Shown: piece after piece, positions 1-7,707 of the stretch
How positions within the stretch are numbered: position 1 is the stretch's first letter
Layout of the letters: each line of letters opens with the position of its first letter
From: an uncultured Oscillospiraceae bacterium
Lineage (GTDB): Bacteria; Bacillota; Clostridia; Oscillospirales; Acutalibacteraceae
Direction of reading: 5' to 3'
Assembly: GCA_949297075.1 (NCBI GenBank)
Contig: CASFRX010000057.1
Span: 21,710-85,709 of the forward strand
DNA length: 64,000 nucleotides
Translations under genes and position numbers: made by a program
The notes under the pieces: model-generated
Databases searched by the model: none
The model's input: the letters and a program-made list of their open reading frames with translations, nothing else
Told to the model about the DNA's origin: nothing

Positions 1-211
1 AAATAAGCTCGGTGTTCGCAACACCGTTGTTATCGGCGACAGCGAGCTTGAAAGCGGCAAGATCATAGTTAAGGATATGGACGGCGGCGAAAGCGTTGAA
101 ATGGAGCTTGACGGCTTTGAAGACAGCTACCAGAGCTACCTTATCCAAAATGCTGTTAAAGATATTGCCGGTGCAGACGGGTTTGAAGTTAACATCAGCG
201 ACTTATTTTGA
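1..211 (+). CDS. hisS: Histidyl-tRNA synthetase, C-terminal end (partial)
   Basis: An open frame entering from the left edge (codons begin at base 2) encodes about 69 residues and ends at TGA 209-211. The stretch RNTVVIGDSELESGKI followed by VKDMDGGES matches the end of the anticodon-binding domain of bacterial HisRS, which charges tRNA-His in the cytoplasm. The next gene is aspS, and hisS-aspS is a very common Firmicutes pair. The family match is by recognition of a short segment; the neighbour makes it fairly safe. The rest of the gene is outside the window. Confidence 0.85.
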   Translation, partial: NKLGVRNTVVIGDSELESGKIIVKDMDGGESVEMELDGFEDSYQSYLIQNAVKDIAGADGFEVNISDLF

Positions 212-238
212 TAATTCTCTCAAAGGAGTTAGAATATA

Positions 239-2026
239 ATGGATTTTATGACAGGACTTAAAAGAACAGATTATTGCGGAACTCTTCGTGCTAGCGATAT
301 CGGCCGTGAGGTTGTAGTTGCCGGTTGGGTACAGCGTCAGCGTGACTTGGGCGCGCTTATCTTTATTGATTTGCGTGACCGCACAGGTTTAGTTCAGCTT
401 GCATTTGACGATAATACAGACAGAGCTGTTTTCGATAAAGCTTTTTCGGCAAGAAGCGAATTTGTGCTTATGGCAAAGGGCGTAGTTCGTGAGCGTTCCT
501 CTAAGAACACCGAAATCCCCACGGGCGAAATTGAAATAGAGGTTAGGGATTTGCGTGTGCTTTCAAAGAGCGAAACGCCTCCCTTTGATATCGTTCCCAA
601 CTGCCAGACTTCCGAGCTTACAAGACTTAAGTACCGATATCTTGATTTGCGCCGTCCTGACTTGCAGTCCAATATCATCCTGCGCCACAAGATAGCTAAG
701 GTCACAAGAGACTATTTTGATGAAAACGGCTTCATCGAAATTGAAACTCCCATTCTCATTCGCTCCACTCCTGAGGGCGCAAGAGACTATATCGTTCCCA
801 GCCGTATTCATAAGGGCAGCTTCTATGCTCTGCCTCAATCACCTCAGCTCTATAAGCAGCTTTCCATGGTCGCCGGTTTTGACAGATATATGCAGATTGC
901 CCGTTGTTTCCGTGACGAGGATTTGCGTGCGGACAGACAGCCTGAATTTACTCAGATTGACCTTGAAATGTCCTTTGTTGAAATGGAGGATGTTCTTGCC
1001 ATCGGTGAGGGTTATGTAAAAAGGCTGTTCAAAGAGGTTCTCGATATCGAAATCGAAACTCCCATTATGCGCTTGACTTATAAAGACGCTATGGAGCGTT
1101 ACGGCTCTGATAAGCCTGATACTCGCTACGCCATGGAGCTTTACGATTTGACGGATATTGTAAAGGATTGCGGCTTCAGCGTTTTCTCAGGCGCAGTTGC
1201 AGAGGGCGGCTCTGTAAGAGGTATTACGGCAAAGGGTGCTGTTACAACTCTCACCCGTAAAGAAATTGATAAGCTCACCGAGTTTGTCAAGGGCTGCGGA
1301 GCAAAGGGCCTTGCATGGGTCAGGCTCAATGAGGACGGCTCTGTTGCCTCCTCCTTTGCTAAGTTTATGACGGAAGAAGAAATGTCAGCTATCCTTGCTA
1401 AAGCAGATGCTAAAGCAGGCGATGTTGTTCTCATAATAGGCGATAAGAAAAATTCTCTTGTTCTCTCAACCCTCGGTCTTCTCCGCGGCGAGGTTGCAAG
1501 AAAGCTTGACATTATTCCCAAGGATAAATATAACTTCCTCTGGATTACGGAATTTCCGTTCTTCGATTGGGATGAGGAGCTCGGTCAGTTTGTTGCCATG
1601 CACCATCCTTTCACAGCTCCAATGGATGAGTGTATTCCCTACCTTGAAACAGATAAGGCAAATGTCCGTGCAAAGGCATACGACCTTGTTCTCAACGGCA
1701 TTGAGCTTTCTTCAGGCTCTATCCGTATTACTAATCCTGAGCTTCAGGGCAAAATATTCTCTCTCCTCGGTCTTACCGATGAGCAGGCTCATGAAAAGTT
1801 CGGCTATTTGCTGGATGCTTTTCGCTTCGGCGCTCCGCCTCACGGCGGCATGGGCATAGGCCTTGACAGATTGATTATGCAGATGCTCGGATGTGAAAGC
1901 CTTCGAGATGTTATTGCATTCCCGAAAGTACAGAACGCAACAGAGCCTATGACAGAGTGCCCTGCACCTGTAGACGGCGTACAGCTTGACGATTTAGGCA
2001 TTGCGGTAAAGGCAGAAGAGAAATAA
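239..2026 (+). CDS. aspS: Aspartyl-tRNA synthetase
   Basis: Class II synthetase that attaches aspartate to tRNA-Asp. At 595 residues it has the usual bacterial length, with an N-terminal OB-fold anticodon-binding domain (about 10-115), the catalytic core, and a bacterial GAD insertion (about 290-410). Class II motif 2 is visible as FRDEDLRADRQPEFTQ near residue 223, and motif 3 as GMGIGLDRLIM near residue 537. The start is ATG 239, with AAAGGAG at 222-228 at good spacing; a second ATG three codons later is too far from that site. It lies 27 bp after hisS and 31 bp before ftsY, so it is probably cotranscribed with both. Confidence 0.97.
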   Translation: MDFMTGLKRTDYCGTLRASDIGREVVVAGWVQRQRDLGALIFIDLRDRTGLVQLAFDDNTDRAVFDKAFSARSEFVLMAKGVVRERSSKNTEIPTGEIEIEVRDLRVLSKSETPPFDIVPNCQTSELTRLKYRYLDLRRPDLQSNIILRHKIAKVTRDYFDENGFIEIETPILIRSTPEGARDYIVPSRIHKGSFYALPQSPQLYKQLSMVAGFDRYMQIARCFRDEDLRADRQPEFTQIDLEMSFVEMEDVLAIGEGYVKRLFKEVLDIEIETPIMRLTYKDAMERYGSDKPDTRYAMELYDLTDIVKDCGFSVFSGAVAEGGSVRGITAKGAVTTLTRKEIDKLTEFVKGCGAKGLAWVRLNEDGSVASSFAKFMTEEEMSAILAKADAKAGDVVLIIGDKKNSLVLSTLGLLRGEVARKLDIIPKDKYNFLWITEFPFFDWDEELGQFVAMHHPFTAPMDECIPYLETDKANVRAKAYDLVLNGIELSSGSIRITNPELQGKIFSLLGLTDEQAHEKFGYLLDAFRFGAPPHGGMGIGLDRLIMQMLGCESLRDVIAFPKVQNATEPMTECPAPVDGVQLDDLGIAVKAEEK

Positions 2027-2057
2027 TAAAGTGATTACCCCCTGTTAGGAGATAAAA

Positions 2058-2984
2058 ATGGGTATTTTTTCAAAGATAAACAAAGGTTTGCAAAAGACAA
2101 GGCTTTCAATGGCCGGTGCTATTGATAATGTGCTTCACGGTGTCAATGAAATCACCGATGAGATGTTTGACGACCTTGAAGAAATTTTGGTTATGGGAGA
2201 TGTCGGCGTTAACACCGCCACCGAAATTATTGACCGCCTGCGTGCCAAGGTTGCAAAGGAAAATCTGCGCAACGGCAAACAGGTAAGGCGGGCAATTAAG
2301 GAGATTGTAGCCGAGCTTATCGACGGCGGCGAGCAGATGGAAATGATAACTATGCCGTCAATAATCCTCGTCATAGGCGTCAACGGAGTAGGCAAAACAA
2401 CAACTATCGGCAAAATGGCGGCTCTCTATAAATCTCAAGGTAAAAAGGTTATTCTCGGCGCGGCGGATACTTTCCGTGCCGCCGCTATTGACCAGCTTGA
2501 GATCTGGGCAGAGCGTGCAGGCGTTGATATTGTTAAGCATAAAGAGGGCGCTGACCCTGCCGCCGTTGTTTTCGATACTATCAATGCAGGCAAGGCGAGA
2601 AATGCCGATATAATTATTATTGATACCGCAGGCAGACTCCACAACAAAAAGAACCTTATGGACGAGCTTGCAAAAATCTACAGAGTTATTGACCGTGAGC
2701 TTCCTTGGTCAGACCGTGAAAGCCTGCTTGTTCTCGATGCCACAACGGGTCAGAATGCGGTTAACCAGGCAATAGAATTTAAAAATGTTGCCGAAATCAC
2801 AGGAATAGTTTTGACTAAGCTTGACGGCACTGCACGAGGCGGTGTAGTGCTTGCAATTAAGCACGATTTGAATGTGCCGGTTAAGTTTGTCGGCGTCGGT
2901 GAACAGATGGATGATCTTCAGCCCTTTGACCCTGCGGCATTTGCAGAGGGTCTGTTCGATGTTGCTGAAGACGATGAAGCATAA
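2058..2984 (+). CDS. ftsY: Signal recognition particle receptor FtsY
   Basis: SRP-type GTPase that docks ribosome/SRP complexes at the membrane. The 308 residues are almost only the NG domain; the acidic N-terminal A domain is reduced to about 20 residues, as in many Firmicutes. Visible are Walker A GVNGVGKTTTIGKMA (near 107), DTAGR (near 188) and the guanine-specificity motif TKLDG (near 252). TTAGGAGA at 2045-2052 precedes ATG 2058. The gene sits in the aspS-ftsY-rdgB run, and short gaps suggest one transcript. Confidence 0.97.
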   Translation: MGIFSKINKGLQKTRLSMAGAIDNVLHGVNEITDEMFDDLEEILVMGDVGVNTATEIIDRLRAKVAKENLRNGKQVRRAIKEIVAELIDGGEQMEMITMPSIILVIGVNGVGKTTTIGKMAALYKSQGKKVILGAADTFRAAAIDQLEIWAERAGVDIVKHKEGADPAAVVFDTINAGKARNADIIIIDTAGRLHNKKNLMDELAKIYRVIDRELPWSDRESLLVLDATTGQNAVNQAIEFKNVAEITGIVLTKLDGTARGGVVLAIKHDLNVPVKFVGVGEQMDDLQPFDPAAFAEGLFDVAEDDEA

Positions 2985-3004
2985 AGATTTGAAAGGTTAT
3001 TATA

Positions 3005-3592
3005 ATGAACTATATTATTGCAACCCACAACATGAAAAAACGCAATGAGCTTGCACGCATTCTGGAGCCTCTCGGCGTTAACATTTTAACGGCTGAGCAG
3101 GCAGGCGTTGAGCTTACCGATGTTGAAGAAACAGGCGAAACATTTGAAGAAAATGCCCGCCTTAAGAGCCAAAGCGGATGCAGGGAAAGCGGTATGCCCT
3201 GCATAGCTGATGATTCCGGTTTGATGGTTGACGCTCTCGACGGCGCACCCGGCGTCTATTCCGCCCGTTACGGCGGTGAACACGGCAACGACCCGAAGAA
3301 TATTGCTCTCCTCCTTGAAAACCTAAAAAATGTGCCCGATGAAAAGCGTACTGCTCGCTTTGTCTGCACGGTTTGCTGCACCTATCCCGACGGTAAAGAA
3401 ATTGTTGTAACAGGCACTTGTGAAGGCAAAATAGGATATGAGCCTGTAGGCAACGGCGGATTTGGATACGACCCTGTATTCATGGTTAAAGATAAGAGCT
3501 TCGCTCAGCTTACAAGCGAAGAAAAAGACGAAATCAGCCACAGAGGCAAAGCTCTCAAAGCGCTTGCAAATGTGTTGGCTAATAATAAGTAA
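3005..3592 (+). CDS. rdgB: XTP/dITP diphosphatase (RdgB/HAM1 family)
   Basis: House-cleaning nucleotide pyrophosphatase that hydrolyses XTP, ITP and dITP to monophosphates and keeps deaminated purines out of nucleic acids. At 195 residues it has standard length. The N-terminal IIATHNMKKRNEL, the central DDSGLMVDALDGAPG and the C-terminal SHRGKAL are family signatures. GAAAGG lies 10 bases before ATG 3005. It is 20 bp after ftsY and 11 bp before yhbY, within the same run of genes. Confidence 0.95.
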   Translation: MNYIIATHNMKKRNELARILEPLGVNILTAEQAGVELTDVEETGETFEENARLKSQSGCRESGMPCIADDSGLMVDALDGAPGVYSARYGGEHGNDPKNIALLLENLKNVPDEKRTARFVCTVCCTYPDGKEIVVTGTCEGKIGYEPVGNGGFGYDPVFMVKDKSFAQLTSEEKDEISHRGKALKALANVLANNK

Positions 3593-3603
3593 GGATAAAC
3601 AGT

Positions 3604-3996
3604 ATGACAGGAAAAGAAAGAGCTGCGTTTCGTGCGCAGGCAAATACATTAGAGCCTCTTTTTCAGTTGGGCAAGGGCGGCATGTCCGATGCGCTTATTA
3701 AGCAGACGGAGGATGCACTGCGAGCAAGAGAGCTGATTAAGCTTAAGGTTCTCCTTGAATCAAGCCCTATAACTCCCCGTCAGGCGGCCGATGAATTGGC
3801 GGCGGCAACGGGCGCTGATGTTATTCAGGTTATCGGCGGCGTAATCGTGCTTTACCGCTACAGCCCTGAGCTTCATGGAGAGAAAAAGCCCGAACAGAAA
3901 AAGCGTCCTGCAACCAAAAAAGAAGCAAGGAAGCAGGGCTACAAGGTGCATTTTGAGCGCAAGTTCAAGCGCACATCGGATAATAAAAAATCATGA
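3604..3996 (+). CDS. yhbY: YhbY-family CRM-domain RNA-binding protein
   Basis: Small RNA-binding protein with a CRM domain (about residues 1-95), a family linked to assembly of the large ribosomal subunit. The signature LGKGGMSDALI near residue 20 corresponds to the GxxG loop. The protein is longer than the usual ~100 residues because of a strongly basic tail (KKPEQKKRPATKKEARKQ) that could add nonspecific RNA contact; that role is inference. The stop overlaps the nadD start by 4 bases, so translation is probably coupled. Confidence 0.9.
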   Translation: MTGKERAAFRAQANTLEPLFQLGKGGMSDALIKQTEDALRARELIKLKVLLESSPITPRQAADELAAATGADVIQVIGGVIVLYRYSPELHGEKKPEQKKRPATKKEARKQGYKVHFERKFKRTSDNKKS

Positions 3997-4580
3997 GCAA
4001 GATTGGTATTTTCGGCGGTACATTCAATCCGCCTCATATCGGTCACACAAGGCTTGCCGAGCATTTTACGGATTTGTTAAAGCTCGACAGGCTTATTGTT
4101 ATTCCCACAGCCGTTCCTCCCCATAAAGTTTCACCTGACCTTGCAAGGGGAGAGGACAGAATGAATATGTGTCTGCTCAGCTTCCCGGATGCGGTTGTGA
4201 GCAATATGGAATTGGTGCGTGGCGGCAAAAGCTATACCTATGATACTTTGTGCGAAATTTGCCGGCAGTATCCCGGAGATGAGCTTTACTTTATTGTGGG
4301 CTCAGATATGCTTTTGAGTTTTGACAGGTGGTATAAATACGAAGAAATTCTCGATATGGTAACCCTCTGCGCCGCAGATAGAGAGGGGGAGGGCTCTGCT
4401 CTGAAGCAAAACGGGGCGCCTGATTTTTTAAAGGGAAAAAGACTCGTTGTTTCCGATATGCCGGTCTTTGAAATCAGCTCAACAGAGCTTCGGGAATTGA
4501 TTAAAAATAATATGAGCACCGATGGACTATTAGACCCTGCGGTGCGTGCATATATTGACGAAAGGGGACTTTACCGTTGA
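3993..4580 (+). CDS. nadD: Nicotinate-nucleotide adenylyltransferase
   Basis: Catalyses NaMN + ATP to NaAD + PPi in NAD biosynthesis. The nucleotidyltransferase signature GGTFNPPHIGH is at residues 8-18 and the second ISSTELR motif is near residue 160. Length (195 aa) is typical. ATG 3993 overlaps the yhbY stop (ATGA) and the gene's TGA overlaps the TTG start of yqeK. The nadD-yqeK pairing is highly conserved in Firmicutes. Confidence 0.96.
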   Translation: MSKIGIFGGTFNPPHIGHTRLAEHFTDLLKLDRLIVIPTAVPPHKVSPDLARGEDRMNMCLLSFPDAVVSNMELVRGGKSYTYDTLCEICRQYPGDELYFIVGSDMLLSFDRWYKYEEILDMVTLCAADREGEGSALKQNGAPDFLKGKRLVVSDMPVFEISSTELRELIKNNMSTDGLLDPAVRAYIDERGLYR

Positions 4581-5140
4581 ATACGCAAGAATATAAAGCT
4601 CTGCTTAAAAGCCGTCTTTCGCCTTACCGCTATTATCATTCACTTTGTGTTGCGGAAAGCGCAGTTGTTTTGGCGAAAAAATACGGTGCAGACCCCGAAA
4701 AGGCTTATGTTGCAGGCCTGCTTCACGATATAACCAAGGAAGCAGATAAAGCAGAGCATTTTGCGCTGCTTGAAAAGGCTGATATAAAGCTCTCGGAGCT
4801 TGAAAAGCGCAGCCCGAAGCTTTGGCATGCTATGAGCGGCAGTGCCTATTTGAGGCTTAATTTGGGCATTACAGACGAGGATATATTAAGGGCAGTTTAT
4901 TATCACACGACTGCCCGTGCAGGTATGTCAGCCTTGGAAAAGGTTATATATATTGCGGATTTCATTTCGGCAGACAGAGATTATGATGATGTTGAAATTG
5001 TTCGCACTTTGGCGAAAAAGGATCTTGAAGAAACAATGCTTTATACAGGTAGGTATACTATAAATGAGCTGCTGCAAAAGGGCGCATGTATTCACCCTGA
5101 CACAGTGGCTTGTTATAATGAATTAAAATTAAACATATGA
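4577..5140 (+). CDS. yqeK: YqeK-type HD-domain hydrolase (symmetrical Ap4A hydrolase family)
   Basis: HD-superfamily protein of 187 residues. YRYYHSLCVAESA, LLHDITKE (near residue 48) and AVYYHTTAR supply the metal-binding His/Asp set. Characterised YqeK members split diadenosine tetraphosphate symmetrically. The start is a TTG at 4577 overlapping the nadD stop, which fits translational coupling; no ATG exists nearby in frame. In most Firmicutes rsfS follows directly; here it does not (see findings). Confidence 0.92.
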   Translation: MNTQEYKALLKSRLSPYRYYHSLCVAESAVVLAKKYGADPEKAYVAGLLHDITKEADKAEHFALLEKADIKLSELEKRSPKLWHAMSGSAYLRLNLGITDEDILRAVYYHTTARAGMSALEKVIYIADFISADRDYDDVEIVRTLAKKDLEETMLYTGRYTINELLQKGACIHPDTVACYNELKLNI

Positions 5141-5158
5141 TATACGGGAGTGATTACA

Positions 5159-5659
5159 ATGAGTTTTAAAGAAATTGACATCAGAAATATTAAGCAGTCA
5201 GCCGTTAAGCTGGTTAGCGACGATTGGGCGCTGGTTACCTCCGCCGCCGACGGTGCTGTTAACACAATGACCGTCAGTTGGGGCGGCATAGGTGAGCTTT
5301 GGGGCAAGGATGTTGTTTTTATCTTCATCCGTCCTCAGCGTTATACCTATGAGCTTCTCGAAAAAAGCGAAATGTTCTCAATGAACTTCTTTGACGGCGA
5401 ATATAAAAAAGAGCTTGGCTACTGTGGAAAAAACAGCGGCAGAAACGGCGATAAATTTGCTGCCACGGGTTTGATTTCTGTTGAGCTTGACGGTGTTTCA
5501 GCCATTGAGCAGGCAAAATATAATGTAATCTGCAAAAAAATAGCTTTTCAGGATTTAGACCCAAAGGGCTTTATTGATGAAAGCATTGAGGGCAATTACA
5601 ACGGTGATTATCACAGACTTTATGTGGGCGAAATAGTAAAGGTATACGAAAAAGAATAA
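5159..5659 (+). CDS. Flavin reductase-like (FMN-binding split-barrel) protein
   Basis: A 166-residue protein of the flavin-reductase-like family, a split-barrel FMN-binding fold. TMTVSWGGIGELWGKDV followed by IRPQRYTYELL (about residues 35-65) is the typical flavin-contacting region, and a SMNFF segment and GD-rich middle follow as in clostridial homologues. Such proteins bind FMN and act as reductases or flavin carriers; the substrate cannot be read from sequence. ATG 5159 is chosen over GTG 5150 because GGGAG (5146-5150) is correctly spaced for it. Only 18 bp separate it from yqeK, and a terminator follows. Confidence 0.85.
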   Translation: MSFKEIDIRNIKQSAVKLVSDDWALVTSAADGAVNTMTVSWGGIGELWGKDVVFIFIRPQRYTYELLEKSEMFSMNFFDGEYKKELGYCGKNSGRNGDKFAATGLISVELDGVSAIEQAKYNVICKKIAFQDLDPKGFIDESIEGNYNGDYHRLYVGEIVKVYEKE

Positions 5660-5672
5660 GAATAAAAATGAA

Positions 5673-5710
5673 GAGAGAAGCTCATAAAAAAGCTTCTCTC
5701 TTCTCTTATG
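5673..5710. terminator. Bidirectional terminator between the flavin reductase-like gene and the GH130 gene
   Basis: A 10-bp perfect stem GAGAGAAGCT (5673-5682) / AGCTTCTCTC (5691-5700) has an 8-base loop. On the minus strand it is followed by a U-rich tail (from 5661-5671); on the plus strand by TTCTCTT. It lies between two converging genes. Confidence 0.85.
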
Positions 5711-5718
5711 TTTAGTTG

Positions 5719-6669
5719 TTATTTGATTAGATCGTGCTCTTTAATGAAGCTTACGGTTTCCTCAACCGTAGTGAATGCAAGGGCAACAGATGTATCAGCC
5801 GCACCGTAGTAAATTGCAATTCTGCCGCTTTCGCTGTCTGCAAGAGCGGCGCAAGGGAATACAACATTGGGCACGTCACCGACAAGTTCATAAAGCTCAT
5901 GAGGAGCAAGGAGGAAGGAGTCGGCTCTGTGAAGCACCTTCCACGGCTCGTCTTTATCGAGAATAGCGGCTCCCATTGCGTATGTAAAGCCGTTGCAGCT
6001 TGTGAGAACACCGTGGTAGAACATCAGCCACCCTTCATCGGTTTCGATAGGTGTGGGACCTGCACCGACTTTGGTCATTTCCCAGTTTTTCTGCGGACTC
6101 ATAACAAATCTGTGCTTGCCCCAATATGTCAAATTCTTGCTGTGTGAAAGGAATATATCGCCGTAGGGTGTGTGACCTCTGTCGCAGGGGCGAATAAGAA
6201 GCAGAAATTCGTCGTTAATTTTTCGGGGAAAAAGAACGCCGTTTCGTGCAACAGGGTAGCAGGCATCTTCAAGCTGAGTCCATTCTTTGAAATCAGTTGT
6301 GTAGGCAATGCCTATTGTTGTGCCGTGAGGTGTGAGGTTGACCCAGGAAAGATAGTATATGCCGTCAATTTTGCAAAGCCTCGGGTCGTAGCCACGGAAT
6401 ATAACCTTTTCTTCAAGCTCCCAAATAACAGCATCCTTGCTGTAGCCCACAACAAGGGTGTGGTCACGGCTTATTGTGTCAACTCGGAATACACCTGCAA
6501 ATCCGTCGCCGAAAGGCACAACGGCAGAATTAAAAATGCTGTTTGCATTTAAAAGGTTGTCACGGGTGATAATAGGATTGCTTTTGTATCGCCAAACAGG
6601 GTATTTGTAACCCTCAGGTTTATCCTGCCAAGGAATGTTGGGGATTTTGGCTCCGATGATTTTTGACAT
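5719..6669 (-). CDS. GH130-family glycoside phosphorylase (probable beta-mannooligosaccharide phosphorylase)
   Basis: A 316-residue five-bladed beta-propeller enzyme of family GH130, whose members phosphorolyse beta-mannosides to mannose 1-phosphate. The block YDPRL near residue 95 carries the proposed catalytic acid Asp. The run KVGAGPTPIETDEGW and YHGVLTSCNGFTYAMGA is typical of the GH130_2 mannooligosaccharide phosphorylases. No signal peptide, so it is cytoplasmic. ATG 6669 is preferred over an upstream in-frame ATG because the latter would run into the mgtC-like gene; AAGGAGG is at 6684-6690, a rather long 14 bases away. It follows the MgtC gene in one transcript. Exact substrate (beta-1,4- or beta-1,2-mannoside) is not certain. 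Confidence 0.85.
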   Translation of the reverse strand: MSKIIGAKIPNIPWQDKPEGYKYPVWRYKSNPIITRDNLLNANSIFNSAVVPFGDGFAGVFRVDTISRDHTLVVGYSKDAVIWELEEKVIFRGYDPRLCKIDGIYYLSWVNLTPHGTTIGIAYTTDFKEWTQLEDACYPVARNGVLFPRKINDEFLLLIRPCDRGHTPYGDIFLSHSKNLTYWGKHRFVMSPQKNWEMTKVGAGPTPIETDEGWLMFYHGVLTSCNGFTYAMGAAILDKDEPWKVLHRADSFLLAPHELYELVGDVPNVVFPCAALADSESGRIAIYYGAADTSVALAFTTVEETVSFIKEHDLIK

Positions 6670-6688
6670 AATTCTTAGCTGTTCCTCC

Positions 6689-7390
6689 TTAAGTTTCAAG
6701 TGTGAATTCCTGAATAGCCTCGTTTTCTTGGATAAGCTCAAGAACGGCTTTCATGGAAGTTCTTTTTTTTGTTCTGACTGTCAGTTCAGCCTTGGTAATT
6801 CCGTTATCCTGCTTTTTAAATCTGATACCGGTTATCATTATTCCGGCCTCAGTAAGCTGTTTGGTTATAAGTTCAAGAGACTGCTCGCCCTCGTTCATCT
6901 TTATGGTGATAATATTGGTTTCCATGTTTTCCGAGAAAGGCATGAACCTGTGAAGCAGCAGCTGAATGACAATGAGTATAAGCGTGCTTGCAATACCGAT
7001 AGTGTACATACCTGCGCCGAGAGCCATTCCGATGCCGGCGGTTGCCCATATGCCTGCCGCTGTGGTCAAGCCCTTAATTGTGCCGCCTCGAACAAAAATA
7101 ACACCTGCACCAAGGAAAGATATACCCGTAACAACATTAGATGCGATACGGGAAGCATCTGCGCGCAAGCTGTTCATATCCATTTCGGCGATATCAAAGA
7201 ATCCGTATTTGGAAACTATCATCATAAGCGCCGCACCCAGAGCAAGAATGAGGTGAGTTCTCATGCCTGCTTCTTTCTGCCTGAAGCTGCGCTCAATGCC
7301 GATTACAAAACCGCACAAGCAGGCGACAACAAGGCGCAAAAGAAGCTCCCATTGGCCAAGGGTTGCTTCAAGAAGAGCTTGTAAATTCAT
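6689..7390 (-). CDS. MgtC/SapB-family membrane protein
   Basis: A 233-residue protein with the MgtC N-terminal domain of about five membrane segments (residues ~15-150), including the signature CGFVIGIERSFRQKEAGMRTH, GLTTAAGIWATAGIGMALGAG and SFLGAGVIFVRGG. A soluble ACT-like C-terminal domain (~155-233) follows. MgtC-like proteins are tied to magnesium homeostasis and membrane energetics; the exact activity is unknown. Its TAA (6689-6691) lies beside the ribosome binding site of the GH130 gene, so the pair is a short operon. A strong promoter lies upstream. Confidence 0.9.
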   Translation of the reverse strand: MNLQALLEATLGQWELLLRLVVACLCGFVIGIERSFRQKEAGMRTHLILALGAALMMIVSKYGFFDIAEMDMNSLRADASRIASNVVTGISFLGAGVIFVRGGTIKGLTTAAGIWATAGIGMALGAGMYTIGIASTLILIVIQLLLHRFMPFSENMETNIITIKMNEGEQSLELITKQLTEAGIMITGIRFKKQDNGITKAELTVRTKKRTSMKAVLELIQENEAIQEFTLET

Positions 7391-7429
7391 TGTGCAATAC
7401 CCCCAAAAAGTTTTCTTATTTAAAAAATA

Positions 7430-7458
7430 ATTATATCAGTAATTATAATAAAAGTCAA
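7430..7458 (-). promoter_or_regulatory. Promoter of the mgtC-GH130 operon
   Basis: On the minus strand TTGACT (7453-7458), a 17-bp spacer and TATAAT (7430-7435), with TG one base upstream of the -10 (extended -10). This is a near-consensus sigma-A promoter, giving a leader of roughly 35 bases before ATG 7390. Confidence 0.85.
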
Positions 7459-7485
7459 GTTTACGCAACTAAGTGTAACATAATT

Positions 7486-7638
7486 TTGATCTGGATTATT
7501 CCACCTGCGCCAAAGGGTAAAAACATTTGGGGCAGTGTTACAATAAACGAGAGGGGACAGTTGGTTATCCCGAAAGCGGCAAGAGAAAAATTCGGGTTAA
7601 GTGGTGGACAGAGGCTTATTGTGTTTAACGATGAATAA
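7486..7638 (+). pseudogene. Truncated AbrB/SpoVT-like transcription factor remnant
   Basis: About 50 codons encode KGKNIWGSVTINERGQ and VIPKAAREKFGL, the swapped-hairpin DNA-binding domain of AbrB/MazE-like regulators. The frame stops at TAA right after RLIVFNDE, where intact relatives usually continue with a further segment. No good ribosome binding site or ATG precedes it; TTG 7486 is the only nearby candidate start, and further upstream the frame runs into the divergent mgtC promoter. I read it as a 3'-truncated, probably non-functional copy. A short functional regulator cannot be excluded. Confidence 0.6.
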
Positions 7639-7653
7639 TAGAAATAGTAAAAA

Positions 7654-7688
7654 AATCACCCTGTACCTTCAAAAAGTACGGGGTGATT
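7654..7688. terminator. Terminator downstream of fucI (and of the AbrB remnant)
   Basis: AATCACCCTGTAC (7654-7666) pairs with GTACGGGGTGATT (7676-7688), with one wobble and a 9-base loop. An A-run at the left flank supplies a U-tract for the minus strand, where fucI ends at 7708. It separates the fucose genes from the mgtC-GH130 operon. Confidence 0.85.
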
Positions 7689-7707
7689 AAATTATATATG
7701 ATTAAAC

